Assembly (NCBI RefSeq): GCF_000717995.1
Contig: NZ_JODM01000011.1
Coordinates: 93,449 to 157,448, forward strand
Length of the DNA stretch: 64,000 nucleotides
Direction: 5' to 3'
Source of the DNA: Streptomyces violaceorubidus
GTDB taxonomy: Bacteria; Actinomycetota; Actinomycetes; Streptomycetales; Streptomycetaceae
This document shows, one piece after another, positions 27,969 to 36,830 of the stretch. A program made the translations under genes and the position numbers. Each line of letters starts with the position of its first letter. The first letter of the stretch is position 1. The notes beneath the pieces are model-generated. The model saw only the letters and a list, made by a program, of their open reading frames with translations. It had not been told where the DNA came from and ran no database searches.

Positions 27969-28664
27969 ATGCGTATTCCGGCGCATTCGGTGTGCACGGC
28001 GATCCGGGACGACATCGTCACCGGCGTACACGGCCGCGGGAGCCGGCTCACCGAGGAACTCCTCGCCCGCCGCTACGGAGTCTCCCGCGTGCCGGTCCGC
28101 GAGGCCCTGCGCACGCTGGAGGCCGAGGGCTTCGTGGTGACCCGGCGGCACGCGGGCGCGTGCGTGGCCGAGCCGACCGAGCGGGAGGCCGCCGACCTGC
28201 TGGAGACGCGCACGCTCCTGGAGCCGCTCGGCGCCTCCCGGGCCGCCCGGCGGCGCACCGAGGCCCACCTCAAGGTGTTGCGCGGCCTGGTCAGGCTGGG
28301 GCAGGACCGGGCCAGGCAGGGCACCGGCGAGGAACTGCGCGCACTGGGCGGCTGGTTCCACGAGACCCTCGCCCGGGCGGCGGACAGCCCCTCCCTGGCG
28401 GCGCTGCTGACCCAGCTCCGCCACAAGATCGACTGGATGTACGTCGTGGAGGCTCCGGCCGGTCCGGTGGAGTACTGGGCGGAGCACGGCGCCATCACGG
28501 ATGCCGTGGCCCGGGGGGACGGCGAACGCGCGCGGGAGCTCATGACCCTGCACATCGAGCGGTCGGCGTCCGCGCACCGGCTGCGCTTCGCCTCCGGCGG
28601 CGGACGGACGGAGCGTGTGAGGAATGCGCAACATCCCGTAAACACGGCGGGCCCGCGCCGGTAA
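27969..28664 (+). CDS. GntR/FCD transcriptional regulator
   Basis: 231 aa. An N-terminal winged helix (~5-70, YGVSRVPVREALRTLEAEGFV) is followed by an FCD ligand domain (~80-215). ATG 27969 has GGGAGG just upstream. It follows the M23 terminator and precedes ptsH on the other strand; no obvious target is coupled with it. Ligand unknown; FCD domains commonly bind sugar acids, lactate or fatty acyl-CoA. Confidence 0.85.
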   Translation: MRIPAHSVCTAIRDDIVTGVHGRGSRLTEELLARRYGVSRVPVREALRTLEAEGFVVTRRHAGACVAEPTEREAADLLETRTLLEPLGASRAARRRTEAHLKVLRGLVRLGQDRARQGTGEELRALGGWFHETLARAADSPSLAALLTQLRHKIDWMYVVEAPAGPVEYWAEHGAITDAVARGDGERARELMTLHIERSASAHRLRFASGGGRTERVRNAQHPVNTAGPRR

Positions 28665-28720
28665 CGCGTGCCGTATACAAAGGGCGGGGAATTCCGTCCG
28701 GTGTTTTTCTGCTGCCCGTG

Positions 28721-28771
28721 AACGGGATCAACGGGATCAACGGGATCAACGGGATCAACGGGATCAACGGG
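28721..28771. repeat. 9-bp minisatellite, five full copies plus partial
   Basis: AACGGGATC is repeated exactly five times from 28721 to 28765, then a partial AACGGG. It lies in the gap between the GntR gene and ptsH. A unit divisible by three makes open frames on both strands (NGI or IPL repeats), but no start or context supports translation. Confidence 0.9.
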
Positions 28772-28814
28772 CGGGCGGGCCGAAAAAGCCGAAAGAGCAG
28801 AACGAGAAAAGAAG

Positions 28815-28850
28815 CGAAAGGCCCGTCCGGTGTCCCCGGCGGGCCTTTCG
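28815..28850 (-). terminator. ptsH terminator
   Basis: 11-bp arms (28815-28825 and 28840-28850). Read on the minus strand, it is followed by a pyrimidine- and T-rich tract (28791-28814). Confidence 0.75.
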
Positions 28851-28869
28851 ACGGTTCCGTCCGTCGGGC

Positions 28870-29151
28870 TCAGACGGTCTCGGGAAGCTCCTCGAGCCCC
28901 TCGGCGACCAGCTTCGCCAGCCGCTCCAGGGCGGCCTCGGCGCCCTCGGCGTCGGAGGCGAGGACGATCTCCTCGCCGCCCTGGGCGCCGAGCCCGAGGA
29001 CGGCCAGCATGGAGGCCGCGTTGACGGGGGACCCGTCGGCCTTGGCGATCGTGACCGGGACGCCGGTGGCCGTGGCGGCTCGGACGAAGATGGAGGCGGG
29101 GCGGGCGTGGAGACCCTCGGCCCAGCCGACGTTGACGCGGCGCTCAGCCAT
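28870..29151 (-). CDS. ptsH: HPr, phosphocarrier protein of the PTS
   Basis: 93 aa. H15 in GLHARPAS is the phosphorylation site received from enzyme I; S47 in AASMLAVLGLG corresponds to the regulatory Ser region. Length and fold are typical of HPr. It transfers phosphate to EIIA in sugar uptake (e.g. N-acetylglucosamine, fructose). GAAGGG lies 11-16 nt before ATG 29151. Two DasR boxes upstream place it in the GlcNAc-responsive DasR regulon, as known for S. coelicolor ptsH. Confidence 0.96.
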   Translation of the reverse strand: MAERRVNVGWAEGLHARPASIFVRAATATGVPVTIAKADGSPVNAASMLAVLGLGAQGGEEIVLASDAEGAEAALERLAKLVAEGLEELPETV

Positions 29152-29184
29152 GTGATGCTGCCCTTCAGGTGTTCAGAGGGTTGG

Positions 29185-29215
29185 AGTTGTCTAGACCAGC
29201 GTTGTCTAGACCAGT
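29185..29215 (-). promoter_or_regulatory. Two tandem DasR-responsive elements (dre)
   Basis: Read on the minus strand the sites are GCTGGTCTAGACAACT (29200 to 29185) and ACTGGTCTAGACAACG (29215 to 29200), each 14/16 to the dre consensus ACTGGTCTAGACCACT. They are 15 bp apart and 34-64 bp upstream of ptsH. DasR releases from dre on binding glucosamine-6-phosphate. Confidence 0.88.
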
Positions 29216-29340
29216 TTCCCACATCGTGAAGCAAGCCCGGGACGACCGCCTGCGCCGTCCCGTGCGGTGCTCGGACCGCGGCCTCGGCCCGAGCTCGTGT
29301 CCCCCACAGACTGCCCCGCGCCGTTGTCGTACGCGAGCCG

Positions 29341-29346
29341 TACTCT
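29341..29346 (+). promoter_or_regulatory. -10 box of a probable leaderless promoter
   Basis: TACTCT lies 7 nt before ATG 29354 of the acetyltransferase gene; there is no SD in between. Confidence 0.4.
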
Positions 29347-29353
29347 GGGGCCC

Positions 29354-32269
29354 ATGCAGACCTCGTCGGACCGGCACGAGTACCCCGCCCACTGGGAAGC
29401 CGACGTGGTGCTGCGCGACGGCGGCACCGCGCGCGTCCGCCCCATCACCGTCGATGACGCCGAGCGCCTGGTCAGCTTCTACGAGCAGGTGTCCGAGGAG
29501 TCGAAGTACTACCGCTTCTTCGCGCCGTACCCCCGCCTGTCCGCCAAGGACGTCCACCGCTTCACGCACCACGACTTCGTGGACCGGGTGGGACTTGCGG
29601 CCACCATCGGCGGCGAGTTCATCGCCACCGTACGCTACGACCGGATCGGGGTCGGCGGGGCGCCCGCCACCTCCCCCGCCGACGAGGCCGAGGTCGCCTT
29701 CCTCGTCCAGGACGCCCACCAGGGGCGCGGCGTCGCCTCGGCCCTCCTGGAACACATCGCGGCCGTCGCCCGCGAGCGGGGCATCCGCCGCTTCGCCGCC
29801 GAGGTGCTGCCCGCCAACAACAAGATGATCAAAGTCTTCATGGACGCCGGGTACACCCAGAAGCGGAGCTTCGAGGACGGGGTGGTCCGCCTGGAGTTCG
29901 ATCTCGAACCCACCGACCGCTCGCTGGCCGTGCAGTACGCGCGCGAGCACCGCGCGGAGGCCCGTTCCGTCCAGCGGCTGCTGCAACCGGGCTCGGTCGC
30001 GGTCGTCGGCACCGGCCGCACCGCGGGCGGCGTCGGCCGCAGCATCCTCGGCAACATCCGGGACGCGGGCTACACGGGCCGCCTGTATGCCGTGAACAGG
30101 GCCTTTCCCGAGGAGCAGAAGCAACTCGACGGCGTCCCGGCCTGCCGCTCCGTGCGCGACATCGCCGGGCCCGTCGACCTCGCCGTCGTCACCGTGCCCG
30201 CCGAGCACGTCCCCGACGTCGTCACCGAGTGCGGCGAGCACGGTGTGCAGGGGCTGGTGGTGATCTCCGCCGGTTACGCCGACAGCGGTCCCGAGGGACG
30301 CGAACGCCAGCGCGCCCTCGTACGGCAGGCGCGCATGTACGGCATGCGCATCATCGGACCCAACGCCTTCGGGATCATCAACACCTCCCCGGACGTGCGG
30401 CTCAACGCCTCGCTCGCCCCCCGGATGCCGCGCCCCGGCCGGATCGGCCTGTTCGCCCAGTCCGGCGCCATCGGCATCGCCCTGCTCTCCCGGCTGCACC
30501 GGCGCGGCGGCGGGGTCACCGGCCACACCGGCGTGTCCAGCTTCGTCTCCTCCGGCAACCGCGCCGACGTCTCCGGCAACGACGTCCTCCAGTACTGGTA
30601 CGACGACCCGGAGACCGACGTGGCGCTGATGTACCTGGAGTCCATCGGCAACCCGCGCAAGTTCACCCGGCTGGCCCGGCGCACCGCGGCCGTCAAGCCC
30701 CTGGTCGTGGTGCAGGGGGCCCGGCACGGCGGCGTGGCACCCCAGGGGCACGCCGTACGGGCGACCCGGCTGCCGCACGCGACCGTCTCCGCGCTGCTGC
30801 GGCAGGCCGGCGTGATCCGGGTCGACACCATCACCGACCTGGTCGACGCGGGGCTGCTCCTCGCCCGCCAGCCGCTGCCCGCCGGACCGAGGGTGGCCAT
30901 CCTGGGCAATTCGGAGTCCCTGGGACTGCTCACGTACGACGCGTGCCTCTCCGAGGGCCTGCGCCCGCAGCCCCCGCTGGACCTGACGACCGCCGCCTCG
31001 GCCGACGACTTCCACGCGGCCCTGGCCAGGGCCCTGGCCGACGACACGTGCGACGCGGTCGTGGTGACCGCCATCCCGACGGTGGGGGAGGGGGCGGCCA
31101 GGGACGCCGCGATCGCCAAGGCGCTGCGCTCGGCGGCGGCCGCGGTCCCCACCAAGCCGGTCCTCGTGGTCCACGTGGAGCTGGGCGGCCTGGCTCAGGC
31201 CCTGTCCGCGGCGACGAGCACCGCCCCGCAAGCGGCTCCGGGCACGGTCTCCCCGGCTGGTCCGGGCGGCAAGCCGCAGGCCACCCAGGGCGCCGCCCCC
31301 GGCCCCGTGGAGGAGGCTGCGCCCGACCAGTCCCACCCGTCCGGCCCGCCCCGTCCGACCGCCGCACCGGCCCCGCCGCAGCCCTCCGTCCGGGCCCCGG
31401 AGGGATCCCGCCTCATCCCCGCCTACCCCGCGGCCGAACGGGCCGTCCGCGCCCTCGGCGAGGCCGTCGCCTACGCCCAGTGGCGGCGCGAGGCCGCCGA
31501 CCCGGGCAGGGTCCCGGAGTACGAGGACATCGACGAGAAGGGCGCCGCCGAGCAGATAGCGGGCTACCTCGCCCGCGGTCAGGGGCTCACCCTCGGCGCC
31601 CAGGAGACCTGCGAGCTGCTCGGCAGGTACGGCGTCCGGGTCCACCGCGCGCTGCCCGCCCCCACCCCCGACGACGCCGCGAGGGCCGCGCGGGCCATCG
31701 GCTACCCCGTGGCCCTCAAGGCCACCGCCCCGCACCTGCGGCACCGCGCGGACCTGGGCGGCGTACGCCTCGAGCTCGCGGACGAGGAGCAACTGCGCCG
31801 GGCCTACGCCGAACTGACCGAGCTGTTCGGGGCGCCCGCGGAGCTGCGCCCGGTGGTGCAGGGCATGGCCCCGCGCGGCGTCGACACCGTCGTACGGGCG
31901 GTCATCGACCCCGCGGCCGGCGCGGTGCTCTCCTTCGGCCTCGCCGGCGCCGCCACACAGCTGCTCGGTGACATGGCGCACCGGCTGATCCCGGTCACCG
32001 ACCGGGACGCCACCTCGCTCATCCGCTCCATCCGCACGGCGCCCCTCCTCTTCGGCTGGCGCGGCTCCGCCCCCGTCGACGCCGCCGCCCTGGAGGAGCT
32101 GCTGCTGCGGGTCTCCCGGCTGGTCGACGACCACCCGGAGGTCGTCGCGGTCACCCTGGAACCCGTGGTGGTCGCCCCGCGCGGCCTGAGCGTCCTCGGC
32201 GCCTCCGTCCGCCTCGCACCCCCGCCCGCCCGCGACGACCTGGGCCCGCGGACGCTGCCGGCGTACTGA
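29354..32269 (+). CDS. patA: GNAT / ADP-forming acyl-CoA synthetase-like protein lysine acetyltransferase (PatA type)
   Basis: 971 aa. Domain order: GNAT acetyltransferase (~15-180, with QDAHQGRGVASALLEH as acetyl-CoA loop), CoA-binding domain (~205-330, SVAVVGTGRTAGGVG), succinyl-CoA-ligase-like domain (~335-490, with GPNAFGIIN and FAQSGAIGIA), further ligase domain, a Pro/Ala-rich linker (~620-685) and a C-terminal ATP-grasp domain (~750-955). The N-terminal GNAT position matches SlPatA of S. lividans, which acetylates acyl-CoA synthetases; Salmonella Pat has GNAT at the C-terminus. In this family the synthetase half is usually non-catalytic and senses metabolites. Symbol given by analogy. 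Leaderless promoter likely. Confidence 0.85.
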   Translation: MQTSSDRHEYPAHWEADVVLRDGGTARVRPITVDDAERLVSFYEQVSEESKYYRFFAPYPRLSAKDVHRFTHHDFVDRVGLAATIGGEFIATVRYDRIGVGGAPATSPADEAEVAFLVQDAHQGRGVASALLEHIAAVARERGIRRFAAEVLPANNKMIKVFMDAGYTQKRSFEDGVVRLEFDLEPTDRSLAVQYAREHRAEARSVQRLLQPGSVAVVGTGRTAGGVGRSILGNIRDAGYTGRLYAVNRAFPEEQKQLDGVPACRSVRDIAGPVDLAVVTVPAEHVPDVVTECGEHGVQGLVVISAGYADSGPEGRERQRALVRQARMYGMRIIGPNAFGIINTSPDVRLNASLAPRMPRPGRIGLFAQSGAIGIALLSRLHRRGGGVTGHTGVSSFVSSGNRADVSGNDVLQYWYDDPETDVALMYLESIGNPRKFTRLARRTAAVKPLVVVQGARHGGVAPQGHAVRATRLPHATVSALLRQAGVIRVDTITDLVDAGLLLARQPLPAGPRVAILGNSESLGLLTYDACLSEGLRPQPPLDLTTAASADDFHAALARALADDTCDAVVVTAIPTVGEGAARDAAIAKALRSAAAAVPTKPVLVVHVELGGLAQALSAATSTAPQAAPGTVSPAGPGGKPQATQGAAPGPVEEAAPDQSHPSGPPRPTAAPAPPQPSVRAPEGSRLIPAYPAAERAVRALGEAVAYAQWRREAADPGRVPEYEDIDEKGAAEQIAGYLARGQGLTLGAQETCELLGRYGVRVHRALPAPTPDDAARAARAIGYPVALKATAPHLRHRADLGGVRLELADEEQLRRAYAELTELFGAPAELRPVVQGMAPRGVDTVVRAVIDPAAGAVLSFGLAGAATQLLGDMAHRLIPVTDRDATSLIRSIRTAPLLFGWRGSAPVDAAALEELLLRVSRLVDDHPEVVAVTLEPVVVAPRGLSVLGASVRLAPPPARDDLGPRTLPAY

Positions 32270-32322
32270 TCCGCCCCGGGACGGGTGCCGCAGGAGCGTC
32301 CCTCGCAGTCAGCGGGTCCCCG

Positions 32323-32328
32323 TAGGAT
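32323..32328 (+). promoter_or_regulatory. -10 box of a probable leaderless promoter
   Basis: TAGGAT lies 7 nt before ATG 32336 of the DUF5998 gene. Confidence 0.45.
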
Positions 32329-32335
32329 GGTCGGC

Positions 32336-32923
32336 ATGGCCAAGACCAGTACGACGACCCAGGGGCTGCGAGCGGCGATCGAGCGCAGCGGCTACTACCC
32401 GGCCCTCGTGGCCGAGGCGGTGGAGGCCGCCGTGGGCGGCGAGCCCGTGCGGTCGTACCTGGTCCATCAGGAGACGACGTTCGACCAGAACGAGGTGCGC
32501 CGGCACGTGACCGTGCTCGTCCTCACCGGCAACCGCTTCATCGTCAGCCACACCGACGAGCAGGCCGCCGACGACACCTCCCCGACGCCGTACGCCACGA
32601 CGTCCACGGAGTCCGTCAAGCTCGGCCGGATCTCGTCCATCGTCGTCAGCCGCGTCGTCGCCAACCCGGAGAAGTACAAGCCGGGCACACTGCCCCGCGA
32701 GATCGTGCTGACCATCGGCTGGGGCGCCGTCTCCCGCCTCGACCTGGAGCCCGCCGCCTGCGGCGACCCCAACTGCGAGGCCGACCACGGCTACACGGGC
32801 AGCTCGACCGCCGACGACCTCAGCCTGCGCGTCAGCGAGGCCGGGGACGGCCCCGAGACGGTGCGCCAGGCGCTCGCCTTCGCCCAGGCGCTCTCCGAGG
32901 CGACCGCGGACTCCGCCCGCTGA
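32336..32923 (+). CDS. DUF5998 family protein
   Basis: 195 aa, cytoplasmic. Conserved features include a helical N-terminus (GLRAAIERSGYYPALVAEAVEAA), a beta-rich middle with ETTFDQNEVRRHVTVLVLT, and CGDPNCEADHGYTG near 142-155, a possible metal site. The family is universal in Streptomyces but of unknown function. The stop overlaps the ATG of the phosphodiesterase by one base (TGATG), so the two are coupled. A start at 32285 is unlikely because a -10 box sits between. Confidence 0.8.
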   Translation: MAKTSTTTQGLRAAIERSGYYPALVAEAVEAAVGGEPVRSYLVHQETTFDQNEVRRHVTVLVLTGNRFIVSHTDEQAADDTSPTPYATTSTESVKLGRISSIVVSRVVANPEKYKPGTLPREIVLTIGWGAVSRLDLEPAACGDPNCEADHGYTGSSTADDLSLRVSEAGDGPETVRQALAFAQALSEATADSAR

Positions 32924-34116
32924 TGGTGCAGCACACCGCCTGGGACACCCACCCGGAACCGCTCCCCGTCGACTCCGCCCCCGTCCCCGAGTACGGCACG
33001 GGCTCCCTCGCCGATCTGCTGCCCACCCTGGCCGCGGGCCTCGGCGTACCCGGCATGACCGCCGGGATCACCGAACTGACCCCCGCCGACCGCAACTGCG
33101 TCTTCCTGATCGACGGCCTCGGCTGGGAGCAACTGCGCGCCCACCCCGAGGACGCCCCCTTCCTCAGCTCGCTGCTGGACAGCTCGCGCGGCGGCACCGG
33201 GCGCCCGATCACGGCCGGCTACCCGGCGACCACGGCGACCTCCCTCGCCTCCGTCGGCACCGGCCTGCCGCCGGGCGCCCACGGCCTGCCCGGCTACACC
33301 GTGCGCAATCCCGACACCGGCACGCTGATGAACCAGCTGCGCTGGCAGCCGTGGACCGCGCCGGGCCCCTGGCAGCCGTATCCGACCGTCTTCGGCCTCG
33401 CCCACGAGGCCGGTGTGCACGCCGCCCAGGTCTCCTCGCCCACCTTCGCCAACACCCCGCTGACCAAGGTCGCGCTCAGCGGCGGCGAGTTCCACGGACG
33501 GCTGTCCGGCGAGGACCGGATGGACTGCGCGGCCGAGCAGCTGGCCCGCGCCGACCGCGCCCTCGTCTACACGTACTACGCCGAGGTCGACGGCGCCGGA
33601 CACCGCTTCGGCGTCGACTCCGACACCTGGCGCGGACAGCTCGGCCACGTCGACCGGCTCGTCCAGCGCCTCGCCGAGCAGCTGCCGCCGCGCAGCGCCC
33701 TGTACGTCACCGCCGACCACGGCATGGTCGACGTGCCCTTCGACGAGGACCACCGCATCGACTTCGACGAGGACTGGGAGCTGAAGGCGGGCGTCGCCCT
33801 CCTCGGCGGCGAGGGCCGCGCCCGCCACGTCTACGCCGTCCCCGGCGCCCACAACGACGTGCTGACCTGCTGGCGCGAGGTGCTCGGCGAGCAGTTCTGG
33901 GTGGCCTCGCGCGAGGAGGCGATCGCGGCGGGCTGGTTCGGCCCCCGCGTCGACGACCGGGTCCGCGACCGCATCGGCGACGTGGTCGCCGCCGCCCGTG
34001 ACGACGTCCTGCTCATCGCCTCCGAGCGCGAGCCCAAGGAGTCGGCGATGGTCGGCAACCACGGCTCGATGACCCCTGCCGAGCAGCTCGTCCCGCTGCT
34101 CGAAGTACGCTCCTGA
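32923..34116 (+). CDS. Alkaline-phosphatase-superfamily phosphodiesterase/nucleotide pyrophosphatase
   Basis: 397 aa. Motifs in order: FLIDGLGWEQL (metal-binding Asp, ~65), GYPATTATSLASVGTGLPPGAHG (Thr nucleophile within PATTATS, ~106), AEVDGAGHRFG (metal ligands, ~224-230) and TADHGMVDV (~265), plus NHGSMTPAE near the C-terminus. These define type I phosphodiesterase/nucleotide pyrophosphatase proteins. No signal peptide, so cytoplasmic. Substrate unknown; nucleoside or phosphonate esters are possible. Translationally coupled to DUF5998, with tdk 43 bp further on. Confidence 0.88.
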   Translation: MVQHTAWDTHPEPLPVDSAPVPEYGTGSLADLLPTLAAGLGVPGMTAGITELTPADRNCVFLIDGLGWEQLRAHPEDAPFLSSLLDSSRGGTGRPITAGYPATTATSLASVGTGLPPGAHGLPGYTVRNPDTGTLMNQLRWQPWTAPGPWQPYPTVFGLAHEAGVHAAQVSSPTFANTPLTKVALSGGEFHGRLSGEDRMDCAAEQLARADRALVYTYYAEVDGAGHRFGVDSDTWRGQLGHVDRLVQRLAEQLPPRSALYVTADHGMVDVPFDEDHRIDFDEDWELKAGVALLGGEGRARHVYAVPGAHNDVLTCWREVLGEQFWVASREEAIAAGWFGPRVDDRVRDRIGDVVAAARDDVLLIASEREPKESAMVGNHGSMTPAEQLVPLLEVRS

Positions 34117-34159
34117 CCCGCTCACGTCCCCCTCGCTGCCGAAAGGTGCCCCACCCCTC

Positions 34160-34810
34160 ATGCCCGAGCTGGTGTTCTTCTCCGGAACGATGGACTGCGG
34201 GAAGTCGACACTGGCTCTCCAGATCGAGCACAACCGCTCGGCGCGCGGACTGGCCGGCATGATCTTCACCCGCGACGACCGCGCGGGCGAGGGAAAACTC
34301 TCCTCCCGCCTCGGCCTGGTCACCGACGCGGTCGAGGTCGGGGACGGCCAGGACCTGTACGCCCACGTCGTCGACCACCTCTCGCAGGGCGGCCGCGTGG
34401 ACTACGTCATCGCGGACGAGGCGCAGTTCCTCGCGCCGGACCAGATCGACCAGCTCGCGCGCGTGGTCGACGACCTCGACGTCGACGTGTACGCCTTCGG
34501 CATCACCACCGACTTCCGCTCCAAGCTCTTCCCGGGCTCCCAGCGGCTGGTGGAACTCGCCGACCGCGTCGAGGTGCTCCAGGTCGAGGCCCTGTGCTGG
34601 TGCGGCGCCCGCGCCACCCACAACGCCCGCACGGTGGGCGGCGTCATGGTCGTCGAGGGCGCCCAGGTGGTCGTCGGCGACGTCGCCCAGTCGCCGGACG
34701 AGATCGGCTACGAGGTGCTGTGCCGCCGCCATCACCGCAGGCGGATGACGAGCGCGACGTCGCGGGCGGCGGCGCTGTCGCCGGACGTGCTGCCGGTCAC
34801 CGCCGATTGA
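34160..34810 (+). CDS. tdk: Thymidine kinase, type II
   Basis: 216 aa. P-loop SGTMDCGKST at 8-17, DEAQF (Walker B and catalytic Glu), and zinc cysteines C-x-C near 152-154 with C(R)RHH near 191-195. It phosphorylates thymidine for salvage. Follows the phosphodiesterase gene in the same direction, so it may be cotranscribed with it and DUF5998. Confidence 0.94.
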   Translation: MPELVFFSGTMDCGKSTLALQIEHNRSARGLAGMIFTRDDRAGEGKLSSRLGLVTDAVEVGDGQDLYAHVVDHLSQGGRVDYVIADEAQFLAPDQIDQLARVVDDLDVDVYAFGITTDFRSKLFPGSQRLVELADRVEVLQVEALCWCGARATHNARTVGGVMVVEGAQVVVGDVAQSPDEIGYEVLCRRHHRRRMTSATSRAAALSPDVLPVTAD

Positions 34811-34833
34811 CCCGCCGGGGCACGACCGGCGGG
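34811..34833. terminator. tdk terminator (convergent)
   Basis: 8-bp arms CCCGCCGG (34811-34818) and CCGGCGGG (34826-34833), immediately after the tdk stop and facing the VOC gene. Confidence 0.7.
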
Positions 34834-34861
34834 GTGGGACATCGCCCTGCCGTCGTCCCGC

Positions 34862-35665
34862 TCACCGTTCGCCGCGCAGCAGCGTGAACCGCGCCCCCTC
34901 CGGATCCGCCACCGTCGCCACCCGGCCGTGGGGCGTGTCGTGGGCGGGGGCGAGGACGTGCCCGCCGAGGCCGACGACGCGTGCCACGGACTCGTCCGTG
35001 TCGGCGACCTCGAAGTACGTCGTCCAGTGCGGTCCCCTGTCGCGCGGCAGGGCGTCCCCGACGCCGTGGATGCCGGCGACGGGGCGCCCGTCGAGGCGCA
35101 GGGTGACGTAGTCGCGGTCGGTGGCGGGCTCCGGGAGCAGTTCGAAGCCGAAGACCGTCTCGTAGAACTTGGCGACGCCCGCCGTCTCGTACGTCAGCAG
35201 CTCGTTCCACGCCGGCGTGCCCGGGACCCCGGCGATGCCGGTGCCCCGGTGCGCGGCCGCCTGCCAGATGCCGAAGACGGCGCCGGCGGGGTCGGAGCCG
35301 AGGGCCATGCGGCCCGCCTCGGCCGCGTCCAGGGGACCGACGCCGATCGTGCCGCCGCACAGGCGCACGGTCCCGGCCGTCCGGTCGACGTCGTCGGAGG
35401 CGAAGTAGGGCGTCCAGGCGGTGGGCAGTTGCCGGTCCGGGGGCAGCTGCCCGATGCCGGCCACCTCCCGCCCGTCGAGCAGGGCCCGCGCGTACGGCCC
35501 CAGTTGCTGGGGGCCGGGCCGGAACTCCCAGCCGAACAGGGCGCCGTAGAAGTCGTGGGTGGCGGCCGGTCCGTGCACCATCAGACTCACCCAGCAGGGC
35601 GTGCCGGGCGCGGGCCGGGCATTCGTCTTGCCGGTCCGGCTGTCCGATCCCCGTGCGTCGGTCAT
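34862..35665 (-). CDS. Two-domain VOC (glyoxalase/dioxygenase superfamily) protein
   Basis: 267 aa with two VOC modules: ~20-130 (VSLMVHGPAATHDFYGALFGWEF) and ~150-265 (NELLTYETAGVAKFYETVFGFEL). The tandem arrangement resembles CFP32-type hydroxylase-like proteins; metal residues are not all obvious and substrate is unknown. ATG 35665 has GAGG at 6 nt; the upstream GTG at 35671 lies in the spacer. Confidence 0.8.
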   Translation of the reverse strand: MTDARGSDSRTGKTNARPAPGTPCWVSLMVHGPAATHDFYGALFGWEFRPGPQQLGPYARALLDGREVAGIGQLPPDRQLPTAWTPYFASDDVDRTAGTVRLCGGTIGVGPLDAAEAGRMALGSDPAGAVFGIWQAAAHRGTGIAGVPGTPAWNELLTYETAGVAKFYETVFGFELLPEPATDRDYVTLRLDGRPVAGIHGVGDALPRDRGPHWTTYFEVADTDESVARVVGLGGHVLAPAHDTPHGRVATVADPEGARFTLLRGER

Positions 35666-35888
35666 CGTCACCCTCTTCTCGGCCCTCCGCGGGCCGTGCG
35701 TCCGCTTCCGCTCCGACGGGCCCCGGCACCGATACGGGCCTTTGGTGCGTGGTTCGGGCGAGCGCCCGATCGTGGGGCAGCCCGCCTGCCCGGGCAGTAC
35801 AGCATGTGCCCGAATCCGTACGCCTCGTGACCGGTACTGTCCGGCGGGCAGAGTAGCCCGACATCGACGCCTCGGCCACTCGGTACGT

Positions 35889-35894
35889 CAGGAT
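35889..35894 (+). promoter_or_regulatory. -10-like box of a probable leaderless promoter
   Basis: CAGGAT ends 6 nt before ATG 35901 of the sulfurtransferase gene. Confidence 0.35.
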
Positions 35895-35900
35895 GGGGCC

Positions 35901-36752
35901 ATGAACGCCATCGTCTCCGCATCCGAACTCGTCGACGAACTGGCGGGCGCCCACCCGCCCGTCCTGCTCGACGTCCGCTGGCAACTGAGCACGGCGAAGG
36001 CGGCCGGGGCCCCGCCCTTCGACGGCCGTGCCGAGTACGCGGCCGGGCATCTTCCCGGTGCCGTCTACGTCGACCTGGACCGGGAGCTGGCCTCCGCGCC
36101 CGGCGCGAGGGGCCGGCACCCGCTGCCGGACGTCGAGGAGTTCGGTGCGGCGATGCGCCGGGCGGGCGTGTCGCGGGGGCGGCCGGTGGTCGTCTACGAC
36201 GGCGGGCAGGGATGGGCGGCGGCCCGTGCCTGGTGGCTGCTGCGCTGGACGGGTCACCCGAACGTGCGGGTCCTCGACGGCGGGTTGCCGGCCTGGGAGG
36301 CGCCGCTGTCGACCGGCGTCCCGACGCCCGCCGAGGGCGACTTCGCGCCGGAGCCGGGTGCGCCGGGGCTGCTGGACGCGGACGGGGCCGCCGCGCTGGC
36401 CCGGTCCGGGGTGCTGTTCGACGCCCGCGCGGGGGAGCGCTACCGGGGTGAGGTCGAGCCGATCGACCCGGTCGGCGGCCACATCCCCGGCGCGGTGTCC
36501 GCGCCGACGGCCGGCAACGTGGCCCCGGACGGCCGCTTCCTGCCCGCCGAGGAACTTCGGGCACGCTTCAAGGCCCTGGGCGCCACGGAGGACCGCGCGG
36601 TCGGCGTGTACTGCGGCTCGGGCGTGTCGGGTGCCCACGAGGTGCTCGCGCTGGCGGTGGCGGGGATTCCGGCCGCGCTGTACGTGGGCTCGTGGTCCGA
36701 GTGGTCCTCGGACCCGGCCCGGCCGGTCGCGGTGGGCCCCGACCCGCAGTAG
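35901..36752 (+). CDS. Sulfurtransferase with two rhodanese domains (SseA-like)
   Basis: 283 aa. An inactive N-terminal rhodanese domain (~5-135) and an active C-terminal one (~155-280) with the nucleophile Cys in VYCGSGVSGAHE (~237). CGSGVS is near the thiosulfate/3-mercaptopyruvate sulfurtransferase loop CGxGxT, but the last position is Ser. It transfers sulfur from thiosulfate or mercaptopyruvate. Monocistronic, ending at a strong terminator. Confidence 0.9.
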   Translation: MNAIVSASELVDELAGAHPPVLLDVRWQLSTAKAAGAPPFDGRAEYAAGHLPGAVYVDLDRELASAPGARGRHPLPDVEEFGAAMRRAGVSRGRPVVVYDGGQGWAAARAWWLLRWTGHPNVRVLDGGLPAWEAPLSTGVPTPAEGDFAPEPGAPGLLDADGAAALARSGVLFDARAGERYRGEVEPIDPVGGHIPGAVSAPTAGNVAPDGRFLPAEELRARFKALGATEDRAVGVYCGSGVSGAHEVLALAVAGIPAALYVGSWSEWSSDPARPVAVGPDPQ

Positions 36753-36758
36753 GCCCGG

Positions 36759-36804
36759 GTGTGAGACGGGGCCGCACCCACCTGGGTGCGGCCCCGTCTC
36801 ACAC
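36759..36804. terminator. Bidirectional terminator between sulfurtransferase gene and sepH
   Basis: Perfect 22-bp arms at 36759-36780 and 36783-36804 around two bases. Confidence 0.85.
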
Positions 36805-36830
36805 GGCACGGTCCACGGCCCTCGGTGAGG

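Noticed and set aside
28721..28771. CRISPR-like repeat run
   Set aside because: 9-bp units are contiguous without spacers; it is a minisatellite.
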